Assembly: GCF_008806385.1 (NCBI RefSeq)
Contig: NZ_VZZK01000021.1
Span: 40,275-104,274, forward strand
Direction of reading: 5' to 3'
Source: Methylobacterium soli
GTDB taxonomy: Bacteria > Pseudomonadota > Alphaproteobacteria > Rhizobiales > Beijerinckiaceae
DNA: 64,000 bases
The notes under the pieces are model-generated. The model saw nothing but the letters and a program-made list of their open reading frames with translations. It was not told where the DNA came from and did not search any database. This document shows positions 19,621 through 28,674 of this stretch, one piece after another; the first letter of the stretch is position 1; each line of letters starts with the position of its first letter. Made by a program: the position numbers and the translations under genes.

Positions 19621-20682
19621 GTGGTGCTGGCCGGACTGATCGTTCTCGTGTCCGACAGCGCGCAGCGGAGTGCGGCCCTCGCCGACGGTCTGCGCCTCGT
19701 CGGCACCTGCGAGGTCGTCTCGCCCGACATCCGGTGGGAGAGCCTGCTCGGCGTCTCGGCGGTCGTGACCGATCTCGACCTGACCCGCGCGAATGCCATG
19801 GCGTGCCTGCTGGCCCTGCGGCGCCAGGCCTGGGGCGACGGGCTCCCGATCCTGTGCCTCTCGCATCGCAGTTCCGATCGGGCGCTCCGGCAAGCGCAGC
19901 TGCTCGGCGCGAGCGCCTGCCTGCCCGTCTATGCGGAGCCGCATGTCGTCGTCACCGCGCTCCTGAACCTGATCAACCCCGCCGAGGGACGCCTCAATGC
20001 CGGCGCCCGCCAATGTGCCGAGCGCGCCGCCGCCGCCCTCGAAACGCTCTTCGGTGTCGCGGAAGGCTCGCGATTCATCGACCTGCAGGCGGTCGATGGC
20101 TGCGTCGATCCCCTTCTCTCCGCCTTGCGGGATGGCGGCCTCGCGCGCTGGCTCAACACCATCCGGGCCCACGACAACGCCACCTACCAGCATTCCCTCG
20201 TGGTCGCGGGCCTGGCCGCGCAATTCGCCTCCCATATCGGCTTTCCCGAGGCCCAACGGCAGCGTCTGGTGCGCGCCGCCCTCGTGCACGATATCGGCAA
20301 GGCGCGGATTCCGCGCGCGCTCCTGATCAAGCGCGGCGCCCTCGATCCGGGTGAGACCGCAATCATGCGCACCCACACGCTGCTCGGGTTCAAGCTCCTC
20401 AGCGCCAGTCCCGACATGGACCCGGCGATCCTGGACGCCGTGCGCCACCATCACGAGATGCTCGACGGCTCCGGCTACCCCGACGGCCTGAGCGGCGACG
20501 CCATCAGCGATGTCGTCCGCTTCCTGACGATCTGCGACGTCTACGCGGCCCTGACGGAGCGCCGCTCCTACAAGCCGGCCATGAGTTCCGCGGAGGCCTT
20601 GCGGGTCCTGCACGGGATGAGCGGCCGCGTCGAGCCGCGCTTCGTGCACGCCTTCGGCAAGGCCGTGGCGCTGGCCGGATAA
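19621..20682 (+). CDS. HD-GYP domain protein with N-terminal receiver-like domain
   Basis: A 353-residue putative cyclic-di-GMP phosphodiesterase. Residues 1 to about 120 have the shape of a response-regulator receiver (VLAGLIVLVSDSAQRSAALA, VTDLDLTRANAM, ending LLNLINP), in which DLD may hold the phospho-acceptor. Residues about 180-350 contain the HD motif in AALVHDIGKARIP, the HHHEMLDGSGYPDGL region that gives the family its name, and DVYAALTERRSYK. The second-messenger target is known for the family, not shown here. The GTG start at 19621 follows a purine-poor leader, so the exact start is uncertain. Confidence 0.85.
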   Translation: MVLAGLIVLVSDSAQRSAALADGLRLVGTCEVVSPDIRWESLLGVSAVVTDLDLTRANAMACLLALRRQAWGDGLPILCLSHRSSDRALRQAQLLGASACLPVYAEPHVVVTALLNLINPAEGRLNAGARQCAERAAAALETLFGVAEGSRFIDLQAVDGCVDPLLSALRDGGLARWLNTIRAHDNATYQHSLVVAGLAAQFASHIGFPEAQRQRLVRAALVHDIGKARIPRALLIKRGALDPGETAIMRTHTLLGFKLLSASPDMDPAILDAVRHHHEMLDGSGYPDGLSGDAISDVVRFLTICDVYAALTERRSYKPAMSSAEALRVLHGMSGRVEPRFVHAFGKAVALAG

Positions 20683-20856
20683 GGACCGCCGAGGCTCGCG
20701 GCAGCGCTCGCACCGCTGGCACGCCCCGCGCCCGGCCCCGGCGGCCGGGAATCGGGCTTCGCGACCACATTCCGGATAACCCGAGGCCGACCTCATGCGT
20801 TGGGCGTTGTCGTCGGGCGGCCGCACGGCCGCCGCGGGCGAAGGGAGGCAAGCGCC

Positions 20857-22314
20857 ATGTCCAGAATCGATCGCCGCACGCTGCTCGGGGCGGCCGGCCT
20901 CGCCCTCGCCGCCACCGGCACCCGCGCGGCGCCCGAGGGCCCGGGAGGGACTGGCCCCGCCGCCGCGGCCCCCGCGGCGGACGTGACCCGGACGCTCGCG
21001 CGCTACCTCGTCGGCGCCCGCTTCGCGGACCTGCCGGAGGCCGTCCGCCGCGAGGGCACCCGCACCTTCCTCAACTGGGTCGGCGTCGCCATCGGGGGCT
21101 CGCATCACGCGACCCTGGACGTCGCGGTCTCGGCGCTCGCCCCCTTCTCGGGGCCGCCCCAGGCCGGGCTGTTCGGGCGTCCGGAGCGCTTCGACATCAT
21201 GAACGCCGCCTTCCTCAACGGGGTGTCGAGCCACATCTTCGACTACGACGACACCCACCTGAAGACCGTGATCCACCCGGCCGGCCCCGTCGCCTCCGCG
21301 ATCCTCGCCTATGCGGAGATGCACCCGGTCTCGGGCGCCGATTTCCTCAACGCCCTGGTGCTCGGCGTCGAGACCGAGTGCCGGATCGGCAATGCCGTCT
21401 ATCCGAACCATTACGATGTCGGCTGGCACATCACCGGCACGGCCGGCGTGTTCGGGGCCGCCGCCGCGTCCGGCAAGCTGATGGGCCTCGACGAGCAGCA
21501 GATGGTCTGGGCGCTCGGCCTCGCGGCCTCTCAGCCGGTGGGCCTGCGCGAATCCTTCGGCTCCATGAACAAGAGCTTCAACCCGGGGCGCGCCGCCGCG
21601 AACGGATTGTTCGCGGCGATCCTGGCCTCGAAGAACTACACGAGTTCCGACGGGATGATCGAGGCCAGGCGCGGCTGGGCCAATACGGTCTCGACCAAGC
21701 AGGATTACCGCGAAATCACGGAGGGGCTCGGTACGCGCTACGAGGCGGCTCTCAACACCTACAAGCCCTTCGCCTGCGGCATCGTCATGCATCCGGCGAT
21801 CGACGCGGCGGTGCAGCTGCGCGACGAGAACCACCTCACCCCGGATGAGATCGAGCGCGTGAGTCTGAAGGTGCACCCCCTCGTCCTCGAATTGACCGGC
21901 AAGACGGCGCCGCGCACCGGCCTCGAAGGCAAGTTCAGCATCTCCCACGCGGTGGCGGTGGCGCTGGTGGAGGGGGCGGGCGGCGAGAAGCAGTTCAGCG
22001 ACCGGGCCGTGCGCGATCCCGTCATCACCGCCCTGCGCGGCCGGGTGGCGCCGGTGGTGGATGGCGCGATCAAGCCGGAGCAGGTGGACCTGACGATCAC
22101 CCTCAAGGACGGCCGCACCCTGAACCGGTTCATCGCGCACGCGATCGGCAGCGTCGAGCGCCCGATGAGCGACGCCGCCCTGGCGCGCAAGTTCACCGAC
22201 CTCGCCGAGGGCATCCTGCCGGATCCGCAGATCCGCCGGGTGCTGGACCTGTGCTGGCGGATCGAGACGCTGCCGAACGCCGGAGACGTCGCGCGGGCGG
22301 GCGTTCAGGCCTGA
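20857..22314 (+). CDS. MmgE/PrpD family protein with Tat-type signal
   Basis: A 485-residue member of the 2-methylcitrate dehydratase / cis-aconitate decarboxylase superfamily. The N-terminus MSRIDRRTLLGAAGLALAATGTRA has the twin arginine and hydrophobic core of a Tat signal, unusual for this usually cytosolic family. The domain begins about residue 45 (TRTLARYLVGARFADLP), with the conserved HIFDYDDTHLKTVIHPAGPV active-site block and YKPFACGIVMHPAIDA. The ATG at 20857 follows AGGGAGGCAAG. It stands alone between the HD-GYP gene and the convergent GST gene. Substrate unknown. Confidence 0.88.
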   Translation: MSRIDRRTLLGAAGLALAATGTRAAPEGPGGTGPAAAAPAADVTRTLARYLVGARFADLPEAVRREGTRTFLNWVGVAIGGSHHATLDVAVSALAPFSGPPQAGLFGRPERFDIMNAAFLNGVSSHIFDYDDTHLKTVIHPAGPVASAILAYAEMHPVSGADFLNALVLGVETECRIGNAVYPNHYDVGWHITGTAGVFGAAAASGKLMGLDEQQMVWALGLAASQPVGLRESFGSMNKSFNPGRAAANGLFAAILASKNYTSSDGMIEARRGWANTVSTKQDYREITEGLGTRYEAALNTYKPFACGIVMHPAIDAAVQLRDENHLTPDEIERVSLKVHPLVLELTGKTAPRTGLEGKFSISHAVAVALVEGAGGEKQFSDRAVRDPVITALRGRVAPVVDGAIKPEQVDLTITLKDGRTLNRFIAHAIGSVERPMSDAALARKFTDLAEGILPDPQIRRVLDLCWRIETLPNAGDVARAGVQA

Positions 22315-22315
22315 C

Positions 22316-23038
22316 CTACGCGCCCGCGAGGTTCGCGCTGCGAGGCCCCGACGCGACGGAAGCGTGGATGGCTTTACAATGGCGGACCAGATTGTCCTGC
22401 GACGCGACGAAGCGCTTGAGCGGGGTCTCGATCGGGAAGAAGACGATGTTGGCGATGAAACCGTAGATGCCCGCATCGACGCTGGTGGGCTTCGATCCGA
22501 ACAGGTAGCCCTCCGCCGGCGTGAGGTTTGCCAGCACCTGCAGGTCGGCGAGCCCGCGCGCGTAGGCGGCGTCGGGCTCGAAGCGGCCGATTCCCTGATA
22601 ATGGTAGCGCTGCGCGTTGAATGCCTGCGCCTGGCGCAGGCCGGTTTCCGTGAGGCTCGGATGCGCCCGCAGCAGAGCATCCCGGAAGGCGGGCCAGTAC
22701 CGCTCATCCTTCCAGCGGGAATAGGACATCACCCAGTACAGGTCGTCGAGCATGCGCGTGACCAGAAGCCTGGTGTCGCGCTGCCGAGGATCGAGCCCGT
22801 CATCCAGCGTCAGGCCGTAAGTCCGGGTGAGATGCGCCAGGATCGCGTCGCTGTCACCGATCGGCCTGCCGTCATCGACGATATAGGGAAGCTGTCCGCG
22901 CGGTGCGTCCGAGGCATCGACGATGTGCCGATGCACGAAGGGCAGATACGCGAGCTTGAGAAACGCGAAGACTTTCAGGCCATAGCCGTTGTTGTCGGCG
23001 ACACCGAAGAGCTCGGGGTAGGAATAGAGCGTGATCAT
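22316..23038 (-). CDS. glutathione S-transferase family protein
   Basis: A 240-residue protein with a thioredoxin-like N-terminal domain (MITLYSYPELFGVADNNGYGLKV, then GQLPYIVDDGRPIGDSDAIL, the glutathione gamma-Glu site) and an all-helical C-terminal domain. The block LFGSKPTSVDAGIYGFIANIVFFPIETPL resembles the failed-axon-connections / metaxin-like GST branch. The active-site residue is not obvious. It converges with the MmgE/PrpD gene with one base between stops and is followed upstream by the serine hydrolase gene on the same strand. Confidence 0.85.
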   Translation of the reverse strand: MITLYSYPELFGVADNNGYGLKVFAFLKLAYLPFVHRHIVDASDAPRGQLPYIVDDGRPIGDSDAILAHLTRTYGLTLDDGLDPRQRDTRLLVTRMLDDLYWVMSYSRWKDERYWPAFRDALLRAHPSLTETGLRQAQAFNAQRYHYQGIGRFEPDAAYARGLADLQVLANLTPAEGYLFGSKPTSVDAGIYGFIANIVFFPIETPLKRFVASQDNLVRHCKAIHASVASGPRSANLAGA

Positions 23039-23086
23039 GACGTCCTCCGGAATGCTCGGCTCCCCCGGATCGCGTGCGCCGTCCGT

Positions 23087-24592
23087 TCAGGGCACGCGCG
23101 CGAACCGGCCGTAGCTCACGCTCAGCGTGCCGGGGACCGTGCGGCCGCCGATGCTCGTGGCACTCGCGGCCCCGTCCGCGAAAGCGAAGGTCAGCAGGCC
23201 CGGCGCGATATCCGGGTTCGGAAAGCTGAGCAGGAACGTGTCGCCGGACCAGGGCGTCAGCCTGGCCTCACTGGGACCGATCCGCCCCATCAGGGCATCG
23301 CCCACCTTCGTGATCCGGAGGGTGCCGTAGAGCGGGCTCTCGAAATGGCCCGCATAGGCGTCCAGGGCATGGGCCATCGGCTGGGCGTCGGCGGGCGGCT
23401 TCGGGATCGCCAGGAGGTTGGTCCAGGCGGGCTGCTCCGATCGGATCTCGGCCTGCAGATCGCGCCCGGAGGCGCCGATCTCCCGCTCTAGGAACGCCGC
23501 GCGCACGGCCTCTGGGAAGACCGTGAGCTGCTTGTTGGCGAAGATCGCGATGCCGACCTTCAGATCGGGGATGAGGGTCACGATCGTGCGGACGCCGTTG
23601 AGCGCGCCGTTCTTCTCGACGACCCGCCGGTTGAGGAACCGGTAGCTGTCGCAGCCGAGGCCCGCCGCCGCATTCGGATCGCGCAACGGGCCGCCCGGCC
23701 CCTCGACCATGCTGGCGGCCAGGATGTCGCCGAGGGTGGACGGCTTGAGCACCGGCTGTCCCTCGAAGGTGCCGCCCGCCAGCACCATGCGCATCCAGCG
23801 CGCGATGTCGGCGCCCGTCGAGACGATCGCGCCGGCGCCGCTGAACGCATCGACGTTCTCGTAGGCCATCACGCTCCCGTCGAGGTCGTGCGCGGCCGCG
23901 CGGTTCTCATCCTCGAACAAGGCGGCCTGGACCGGGCCGCTGCGCCCCATGCCGAGCGGCGCCAGGATGGCCTGCGCGAGGAGCTGCGGAGCGGAGAGGC
24001 CCGCCGCCCGCGCGGCCGCCTGCTGGCCCAGGAAGATGCCGTAATTGGAATAGGCCATCCTCTCCCGGAAGCTGTGGTCGAATGGGAGGAAGCGGGCGCG
24101 GCGAACGAGCTCCTCCGCCCCGAGGCCGAACTCCACCAGCAGGTCGCCGGCATAGGCGGGCAGGCCGGTGCGGTGCGCGAAGTAGTCCCGCAGGGTCGCG
24201 TTCTCACTCGCGTAGGGCACCGCGAGCAGGAGGTCCGCTGCGAAGCTGCGAACCGGCACGTCCCAGGCGACGACGCCGCGGTCGACCAGGGTGCCGACCG
24301 CCGTGGCGGCGATGAACTTGCTCATCGAGGCGATCTGAAACCGCGTTTCTGCGTCGACCGGCGCTGCCTTCCCGGCCTCACGCACGCCGTAGCCCTGGAC
24401 GAAGGCGGTGCCGTCGGCCCGCACAACGGCGACGACCGCGCCCGGCACTGCGTAATCCGCCAGCGTCTTGCGCACGAACTGATCGAAGGCGCGGTCGCTC
24501 GCGGCGGGCACCGGCGGATCCTCGGAGCGGGCGGGGGCGCCGCCGAGGCCGAGGATGGCGACCAGGGCCGCCGCGTGGGTGCGCCGTCTCAT
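23087..24592 (-). CDS. secreted serine hydrolase, beta-lactamase/class C (EstB-like) family
   Basis: A 501-residue protein with a Sec signal peptide (AAALVAILGLGGAPARSE) and a beta-lactamase-fold domain. The catalytic SxxK is in FQIASMSKFIAAT, the YxN motif in AYSNYGIF, and the third motif region lies near residue 300-340. The C-terminal ~120 residues form a beta-rich DUF-like domain seen in many of these periplasmic hydrolases. Such proteins are esterases or D-aminopeptidases more often than antibiotic beta-lactamases. It is followed by a small NTF2-like gene on the same strand 13 bp upstream of its start, so the two are probably cotranscribed. Confidence 0.87.
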   Translation of the reverse strand: MRRRTHAAALVAILGLGGAPARSEDPPVPAASDRAFDQFVRKTLADYAVPGAVVAVVRADGTAFVQGYGVREAGKAAPVDAETRFQIASMSKFIAATAVGTLVDRGVVAWDVPVRSFAADLLLAVPYASENATLRDYFAHRTGLPAYAGDLLVEFGLGAEELVRRARFLPFDHSFRERMAYSNYGIFLGQQAAARAAGLSAPQLLAQAILAPLGMGRSGPVQAALFEDENRAAAHDLDGSVMAYENVDAFSGAGAIVSTGADIARWMRMVLAGGTFEGQPVLKPSTLGDILAASMVEGPGGPLRDPNAAAGLGCDSYRFLNRRVVEKNGALNGVRTIVTLIPDLKVGIAIFANKQLTVFPEAVRAAFLEREIGASGRDLQAEIRSEQPAWTNLLAIPKPPADAQPMAHALDAYAGHFESPLYGTLRITKVGDALMGRIGPSEARLTPWSGDTFLLSFPNPDIAPGLLTFAFADGAASATSIGGRTVPGTLSVSYGRFARVP

Positions 24593-24605
24593 CGTCCGGC
24601 CCGCA

Positions 24606-25025
24606 TCAGGCCGGGTCGGGCGTTGCCGCCGCGATGGTTCGGGCGGTGTCGTAGAGTTCCTCGAAGGCGACGGCGCGGCCGTTCGAGAAGCGCCACAGGT
24701 CGACCTTCCGGGTGCGCGCGACCTTTCCGGTGGCCCTGTTGCGCCAGGCCACGTTCCCGATCACGACGACCTGGTCTCCCTGGGCCACGAACTCGGTCAT
24801 GTCGTGGGCGATCATCTCCCAGTCGGCGGCGAGCCCTTCGAGATAGCCCAGGATCTCGCGGCGGCTGCGCCGCGCCGCCGTGAACCGCATCGCCGGAGAC
24901 CCGTCGGCGAGCGAGGTGAGGCTCGCCTCCTCGGCGAGGACATCCATCCAGCATTGGACATCGCCGCCCTTCGTCTCGGCCCAGGTCGTGTAGGCGGCTC
25001 TCAGCCGCGTCACCGGATCGCTCAT
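24606..25025 (-). CDS. nuclear transport factor 2-like (SnoaL-like) protein
   Basis: A 139-residue protein with an NTF2-like cone fold pattern: an N-terminal helix pair (RLRAAYTTWAETKGGDVQCWMDVLAEEA), the central REILGYLEGLAADWEMIAHDM, and three long beta strands including VVVIGNVAWRNRATGKVARTRKVDLWRF. Families of this type are isomerases, hydrolases or ligand binders; the role here is unknown. It lies directly upstream of the secreted serine hydrolase, suggesting an operon. Confidence 0.8.
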   Translation of the reverse strand: MSDPVTRLRAAYTTWAETKGGDVQCWMDVLAEEASLTSLADGSPAMRFTAARRSRREILGYLEGLAADWEMIAHDMTEFVAQGDQVVVIGNVAWRNRATGKVARTRKVDLWRFSNGRAVAFEELYDTARTIAAATPDPA

Positions 25026-25230
25026 GGGACGCAGGGCCTCCCCTCCCGCGCGCAGGGCGGCTCGGGCCCGAGCGAGACCGACGATCCGTCCTGCGCGCGG
25101 CCATCATGGTTGGCCGCCTGGGCCTCGGCAATCGGATCGCGCGCGCGTCAGCGTGACGGTGCGGTTTGCGGCCGAGGCTCCGGTTCGAGCGCGCGACGCC
25201 CGCCTGTGACGACCGGGCGGCGCCTGCCTC

Positions 25231-25473
25231 TCACAGGCTCAGCACGGGAAGCGCCGTCACGCTGCCATGCGCCTGCAGATCGAGACCATGTTCCGTGATC
25301 TCTTCGTCCGTGAGCTCACGCAGCGCTTCGGCCTGCGCGCCGGCACCCGCGGCCTGCGCCGCCACGATCTCGGCATCCTGTTCGTCCCGCGCGACGACGA
25401 GCACGGGCGCGACCTTGGCGGCCCCATCACCCGATCCCGGCACGGTGACCTGCACGCCAAATCCCTTGTTCAT
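25231..25473 (-). CDS. small conserved-looking hypothetical protein
   Basis: An 80-residue, acidic and Ala-rich protein (MNKGFGVQVTVPGSGDGAAKVAPVLVVARDEQDAEIVAA). No signal peptide or membrane segment. The alternating hydrophobic start followed by two amphipathic helices suggests a small globular alpha/beta protein. The length and start are supported by the purine-rich leader and by the absence of any competing gene. Function unknown; it sits between the NTF2-like gene and inorganic pyrophosphatase on the same strand. Confidence 0.6.
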   Translation of the reverse strand: MNKGFGVQVTVPGSGDGAAKVAPVLVVARDEQDAEIVAAQAAGAGAQAEALRELTDEEITEHGLDLQAHGSVTALPVLSL

Positions 25474-25561
25474 GTCTCGGCTCCTGCCTGTGGTGACCCT
25501 TGCGGATGGCGGGTTGCCCGGTCCCGCGCCGGCCCGCCTGAGCGACGGCCTCGCGGATCGA

Positions 25562-26104
25562 TCACGGTCTCACCGGCCTGCCCGTGCCGCGCGCGCCGTC
25601 CTGGACGAGGGTGCGGGCGCGATCGGGCCCGGAGCGCCGCAGCGGCGTGAAGCGGCGCCCGCTCAAGGCGTTGTAATGCGTGAAGAAGGCCTCGATCTCG
25701 TCGAGGAAGCCCGGCCTCAGTTCGTCGACGTGGCGGACATGGGCGTGCGTGCGTGCGTGAACCGCGACTCCGAGGAGGCGGTCGTTGCGCTCCGTCTTGC
25801 CGTCCGTCTCCCGCTGCTCCGCTTCGATCACGCCGAGGAGGCGCACCGTCACCAGGCATCCCATCACGATGGGCGCGTCGAGCAGCACGAGGATATCGAG
25901 GGGATCGCCGTCCTGCCCGAGCGTCGAGGGAATGAACCCGAAATCATACGGAAAGGAACTCCCCTCCGGCAGCACGGATTTGAACCGGAACGCGCCGACC
26001 TCAGGGTCGTAGGAATACTTGTTGCGACTGCCCTTCGGCGTCTCGATCACGACGTTGAGATCGTCCTCCGCGTCGAATGCCGGCAGGGCCGTCAGGGGCT
26101 TCAT
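25562..26104 (-). CDS. ppa: inorganic pyrophosphatase (family I)
   Basis: A 180-residue soluble pyrophosphatase hydrolysing PPi to two phosphates with Mg2+. The family motif is seen as DGDPLDILVL (three Asp in the DxDPxD pattern), preceded by VIETPKGSRNKYSYDP and FPYDFGFIPSTLGQ, which hold the Lys/Glu/Tyr substrate contacts. ATG at 26104 is the only reasonable start. The C-terminus (LVQDGARGTGRPVRP) is longer and more basic than in typical housekeeping PPases, so it may be an additional rather than the essential copy; this is an inference. Confidence 0.9.
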   Translation of the reverse strand: MKPLTALPAFDAEDDLNVVIETPKGSRNKYSYDPEVGAFRFKSVLPEGSSFPYDFGFIPSTLGQDGDPLDILVLLDAPIVMGCLVTVRLLGVIEAEQRETDGKTERNDRLLGVAVHARTHAHVRHVDELRPGFLDEIEAFFTHYNALSGRRFTPLRRSGPDRARTLVQDGARGTGRPVRP

Positions 26105-26271
26105 GGCAATCCTCGATGTCGCTGTTCTGGGAAAGACGGCGATCGAGGCCGGAGTTCCCGCTCCTCGCAACCGCCCGCGCCCATCGGCCCAGGACGGCAC
26201 GGGCCGGCGGCCGAGCCGCGAGCGCCGGACGGGAGCCGCCCCGACACGCGGCCCCGGTTCGCGCAGGATCG

Positions 26272-27198
26272 TCAGCGCAGGACGAAATGGTCCGGCTGAA
26301 GCGCCGGGGGCAGGGGATCGCCGAGCGCGTTGAGGACGACGCCTTCGGCGGTCCGCAGGAGCGCATCGAGCGGCAGGTCGTTGGCCTGCAGGCCGAAGGG
26401 TTCCTCGAGTTCGTCGCCCAGAGCGTCGAGGCCGAAGAACGTGTAGGCGACCAGCGCGGTCGCCAGCGGCGTCGCCCAACCCAGGGAGGTCGCGAGCCCG
26501 AAGGGCAGGAAGAGGCAGTAGAGCCACGACGTGCGGTAGATCAGCAGGGTGTAGGCGAACGGGAGGGGCGTGCCCTTGATCCGCTCGCAGGCCGCCTGGA
26601 TGTGGGAGAGCGCCTCGAGCTTGGTCTCGAAGATGGCGTAGAGCACGTCGCTGATCGTCCCGGCCTCCCGGGCGCCGCCGAGGTCCACGGCAACGCGGTG
26701 GAGCGCGGCGTCCGCAGGGCTGGGATGGGCCTCCAGGACTTCGCGCTCCGCCTCGGGCAGCCACGGCGCGAGGGCGGCCTGCGGATCCTCGGAGCGCAGG
26801 GCGGCGTGGAGGGCATGCGCGAAGCCGGCGAGGCGCCGCAGGATGCGGCGGCGCAGAGCCTCGTGTTCCGGCCCGGGCAGGAGCGCGATCGTGGTGCGCG
26901 CGAATCCGCGCATCTCGACGAGGAGCATCCCCCATTGCCGCCGCGCCTCCCACCAGCGGTCGTAGCAGGCATTGTTGCGGAAGCTGAGGAAGATCGACAG
27001 GGCGAGCCCCAGGAGCGTGAAGGGCGCGACGCCGGCATTGAGGGACAACAGCTCCGGCCAGTGCCGCTCCGCCGCGACGACCGCGCAGGCGACCAGCGTG
27101 ATGAGCAGGATCCTGAGCGCCACCTGCGGCAGGATCGAGCCGTGCAGCGTGAACAGGATGGCAAACAGGCCAGGGCGCGGGCGAACGATCATGGTCAC
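26272..27198 (-). CDS. bestrophin-family (UPF0187) membrane channel protein
   Basis: A 308-residue inner-membrane protein of the bacterial bestrophin-like family, which form pentameric ion channels. Characteristic blocks are the LFTLHGSILPQVALRILLIT entry helix, LGLALSIFLSFRNNACYDRWWEARRQWG in the second membrane region, the IQAACERIKGTPLPFAYTLLIYRTSWLYCLFLPFGL segment and the acidic GDELEEPFG that ends the pore domain. Start at ATG 27198 or 27192. It lies just left of the tRNA-Arg remnant that marks the change to accessory DNA. Confidence 0.9.
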   Translation of the reverse strand: MTMIVRPRPGLFAILFTLHGSILPQVALRILLITLVACAVVAAERHWPELLSLNAGVAPFTLLGLALSIFLSFRNNACYDRWWEARRQWGMLLVEMRGFARTTIALLPGPEHEALRRRILRRLAGFAHALHAALRSEDPQAALAPWLPEAEREVLEAHPSPADAALHRVAVDLGGAREAGTISDVLYAIFETKLEALSHIQAACERIKGTPLPFAYTLLIYRTSWLYCLFLPFGLATSLGWATPLATALVAYTFFGLDALGDELEEPFGLQANDLPLDALLRTAEGVVLNALGDPLPPALQPDHFVLR

Positions 27199-27455
27199 TC
27201 AGCGCCGAGAGGGGGAGCACGGTTCCGGTGCCTCGACGCCGGGGCGCGGACCGGCGCGCGCCGGCCGAAGGGTGCGGGAACTGGTCGGCCCCGAAGAACG
27301 ACCTCCGGCCAACGCTGCCGGACCGCCGATCCGGCGCCGCCCGCCCATCCCCGCCGCGCACCCGACCCGATGCGATCACGCGACCTTGGCGCATAAACGC
27401 GTCCGCCGCCCCGTTGCACCCGTTGCACGCATAGGCTAGTGAATCGCCACGGTCA

Positions 27456-27502
27456 GCACCCGTAGCTCAGCTGGATAGAGCGTTGCCCTCCGAAGGCGGA
27501 GG
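27456..27502 (+). pseudogene. tRNA-Arg(CCG) 5' part; T-arm and acceptor 3' strand missing
   Basis: The acceptor 5' strand GCACCCG, the D arm GCTCAGCTGGATAGAGC and an anticodon stem-loop with CTCCGAA (anticodon CCG) are all present. After the anticodon stem, from about position 27,500, the sequence no longer fits: there is no TTCRA loop and no CGGGTGC to pair with the acceptor strand. The anticodon 3' stem also reads GGCGG, giving two G-U pairs. This is therefore a broken tRNA gene at the left border of the accessory region, not a working tRNA. Confidence 0.75.
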
Positions 27503-27537
27503 ACCCGGCTCTCCGGCACGCTAAGTGCCTCCAATGA

Positions 27538-28584
27538 TTACAATAGGTTCGACGCTCCGCGAGCCGCGGGCGACGTTTGGTTGTGATCTGCCGGCGCAAA
27601 AGGGCCGCAACGGAGCGCAGTTTCTTCAGGGCGTTCAGCTTCACTTACGGGTTCTGACGCCTGGCCGAAGATCCAGCCTTCCCATTGTCCCACCTTGGGC
27701 TGGTTGGGCGTGCCCTCAGGTCGATGGCCACATACAACCTCGAGCATCCCGCAGAGACCAAGGAAGGCGTCGAAGAGGTCCTCGCCGACAGGCCTATCGC
27801 CAAACCCATCGCGGATCGAAGCTTCGAGGCCACCGTCGAGTTCGTGGTTCCGGCTCTGTGCCCAGCCAATCAGCTTAGATGCGAACGTCTGCCGATCGGT
27901 CTGCCGTGTTTTGCTCATGCCAGCTTTAAAGACGACGCCGACCTGACCATAGGCATCGGCCGGGTAGGTTTCGGCGATCACGAGGCGAGATCGCTCCAGA
28001 AGGCTGGCAACTGGCCCATCGAACGGCCAGAGCGCGGTGCCTGGCTTTTCAAGCGCCGGCATTAGGAACTCCTGCCAGCCTGCGAGCGCGGCCTTCCCGA
28101 CCTGATTTCCACCAAGCGTCCAGAACAGCGGGCAGGCTGCCGCGCGCGACGGCGTCCGCATCTCGCAGCTTCGCCGAAGCTGGTTGATGTCGGAGACGCC
28201 GAGTGCAGTGATGAGTTGAGCATGGGAGCGGCCCCCAGGTCGCTGCGGATAGAACGGTCGGTGCAACGAGAGATCACCCACGTCGTCGACGACGTCGAAC
28301 CAGTTCGACCACGCGCCATAGCCTAATGCAGCCAAGCAATCGCGAAAATCGGCGAGGCCCGTCTTCTCGCCATACTGGAACGGCAATCCGATAGGGAAAT
28401 CGAAGCCGATGAGCACCGGACCAGGAGCCGCATTCATGACCGCGTCCAGAAGTGCTTGCGGCGAACTGATCGGCATGACCCTGCCGAGCCAGTAACGGCC
28501 CTCATTGAGGACAGCCACCGACATCCAGCGCTTACTGGCAGACGTGCTCCAGTCGCAATGCACGACCATGGACGGCAGCGGCAT
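27538..28584 (-). CDS. DUF429-like protein, predicted RNase H-like fold
   Basis: A 348-residue protein. Motifs agree with DUF429, a family predicted to have an RNase H-like nuclease fold: an early Asp in VVHCDWSTSASKRWMSVAV, a second in VLIGFDFPIGLPFQ, a Glu in LVIAETYPADAYGQ and a final Asp pair in GEDLFDAFLGLCGMLE. These acidic residues are spaced as an RNase H-like active site would need. ATG at 28584 is preferred; 28599 is an alternative. It is the first gene after the tRNA remnant and is followed on the same strand by two further predicted nucleases. Function unknown; not a known named defence gene to my knowledge. Confidence 0.7.
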   Translation of the reverse strand: MPLPSMVVHCDWSTSASKRWMSVAVLNEGRYWLGRVMPISSPQALLDAVMNAAPGPVLIGFDFPIGLPFQYGEKTGLADFRDCLAALGYGAWSNWFDVVDDVGDLSLHRPFYPQRPGGRSHAQLITALGVSDINQLRRSCEMRTPSRAAACPLFWTLGGNQVGKAALAGWQEFLMPALEKPGTALWPFDGPVASLLERSRLVIAETYPADAYGQVGVVFKAGMSKTRQTDRQTFASKLIGWAQSRNHELDGGLEASIRDGFGDRPVGEDLFDAFLGLCGMLEVVCGHRPEGTPNQPKVGQWEGWIFGQASEPVSEAERPEETALRCGPFAPADHNQTSPAARGASNLL

Positions 28585-28674
28585 GTGCGTTTCTCCCACC
28601 GCATGGATCTTGCATTTAGCGTCCTTACCAGCCGCTGAATGCGACGCAGTGCTTCAATTGGCTTCTGAGGATTT

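Noticed and set aside
19561..22707. A 1048-residue minus-strand open frame
   Set aside because: It is antisense to the HD-GYP and MmgE/PrpD genes, has low-complexity Arg/Gly/Ala composition and no domain; a product of high GC.
27456..27560. Possible intron-containing tRNA-Arg
   Set aside because: The break is after the anticodon stem, not in the anticodon loop, and no 3' half was found downstream, so a truncated gene is the simpler reading.
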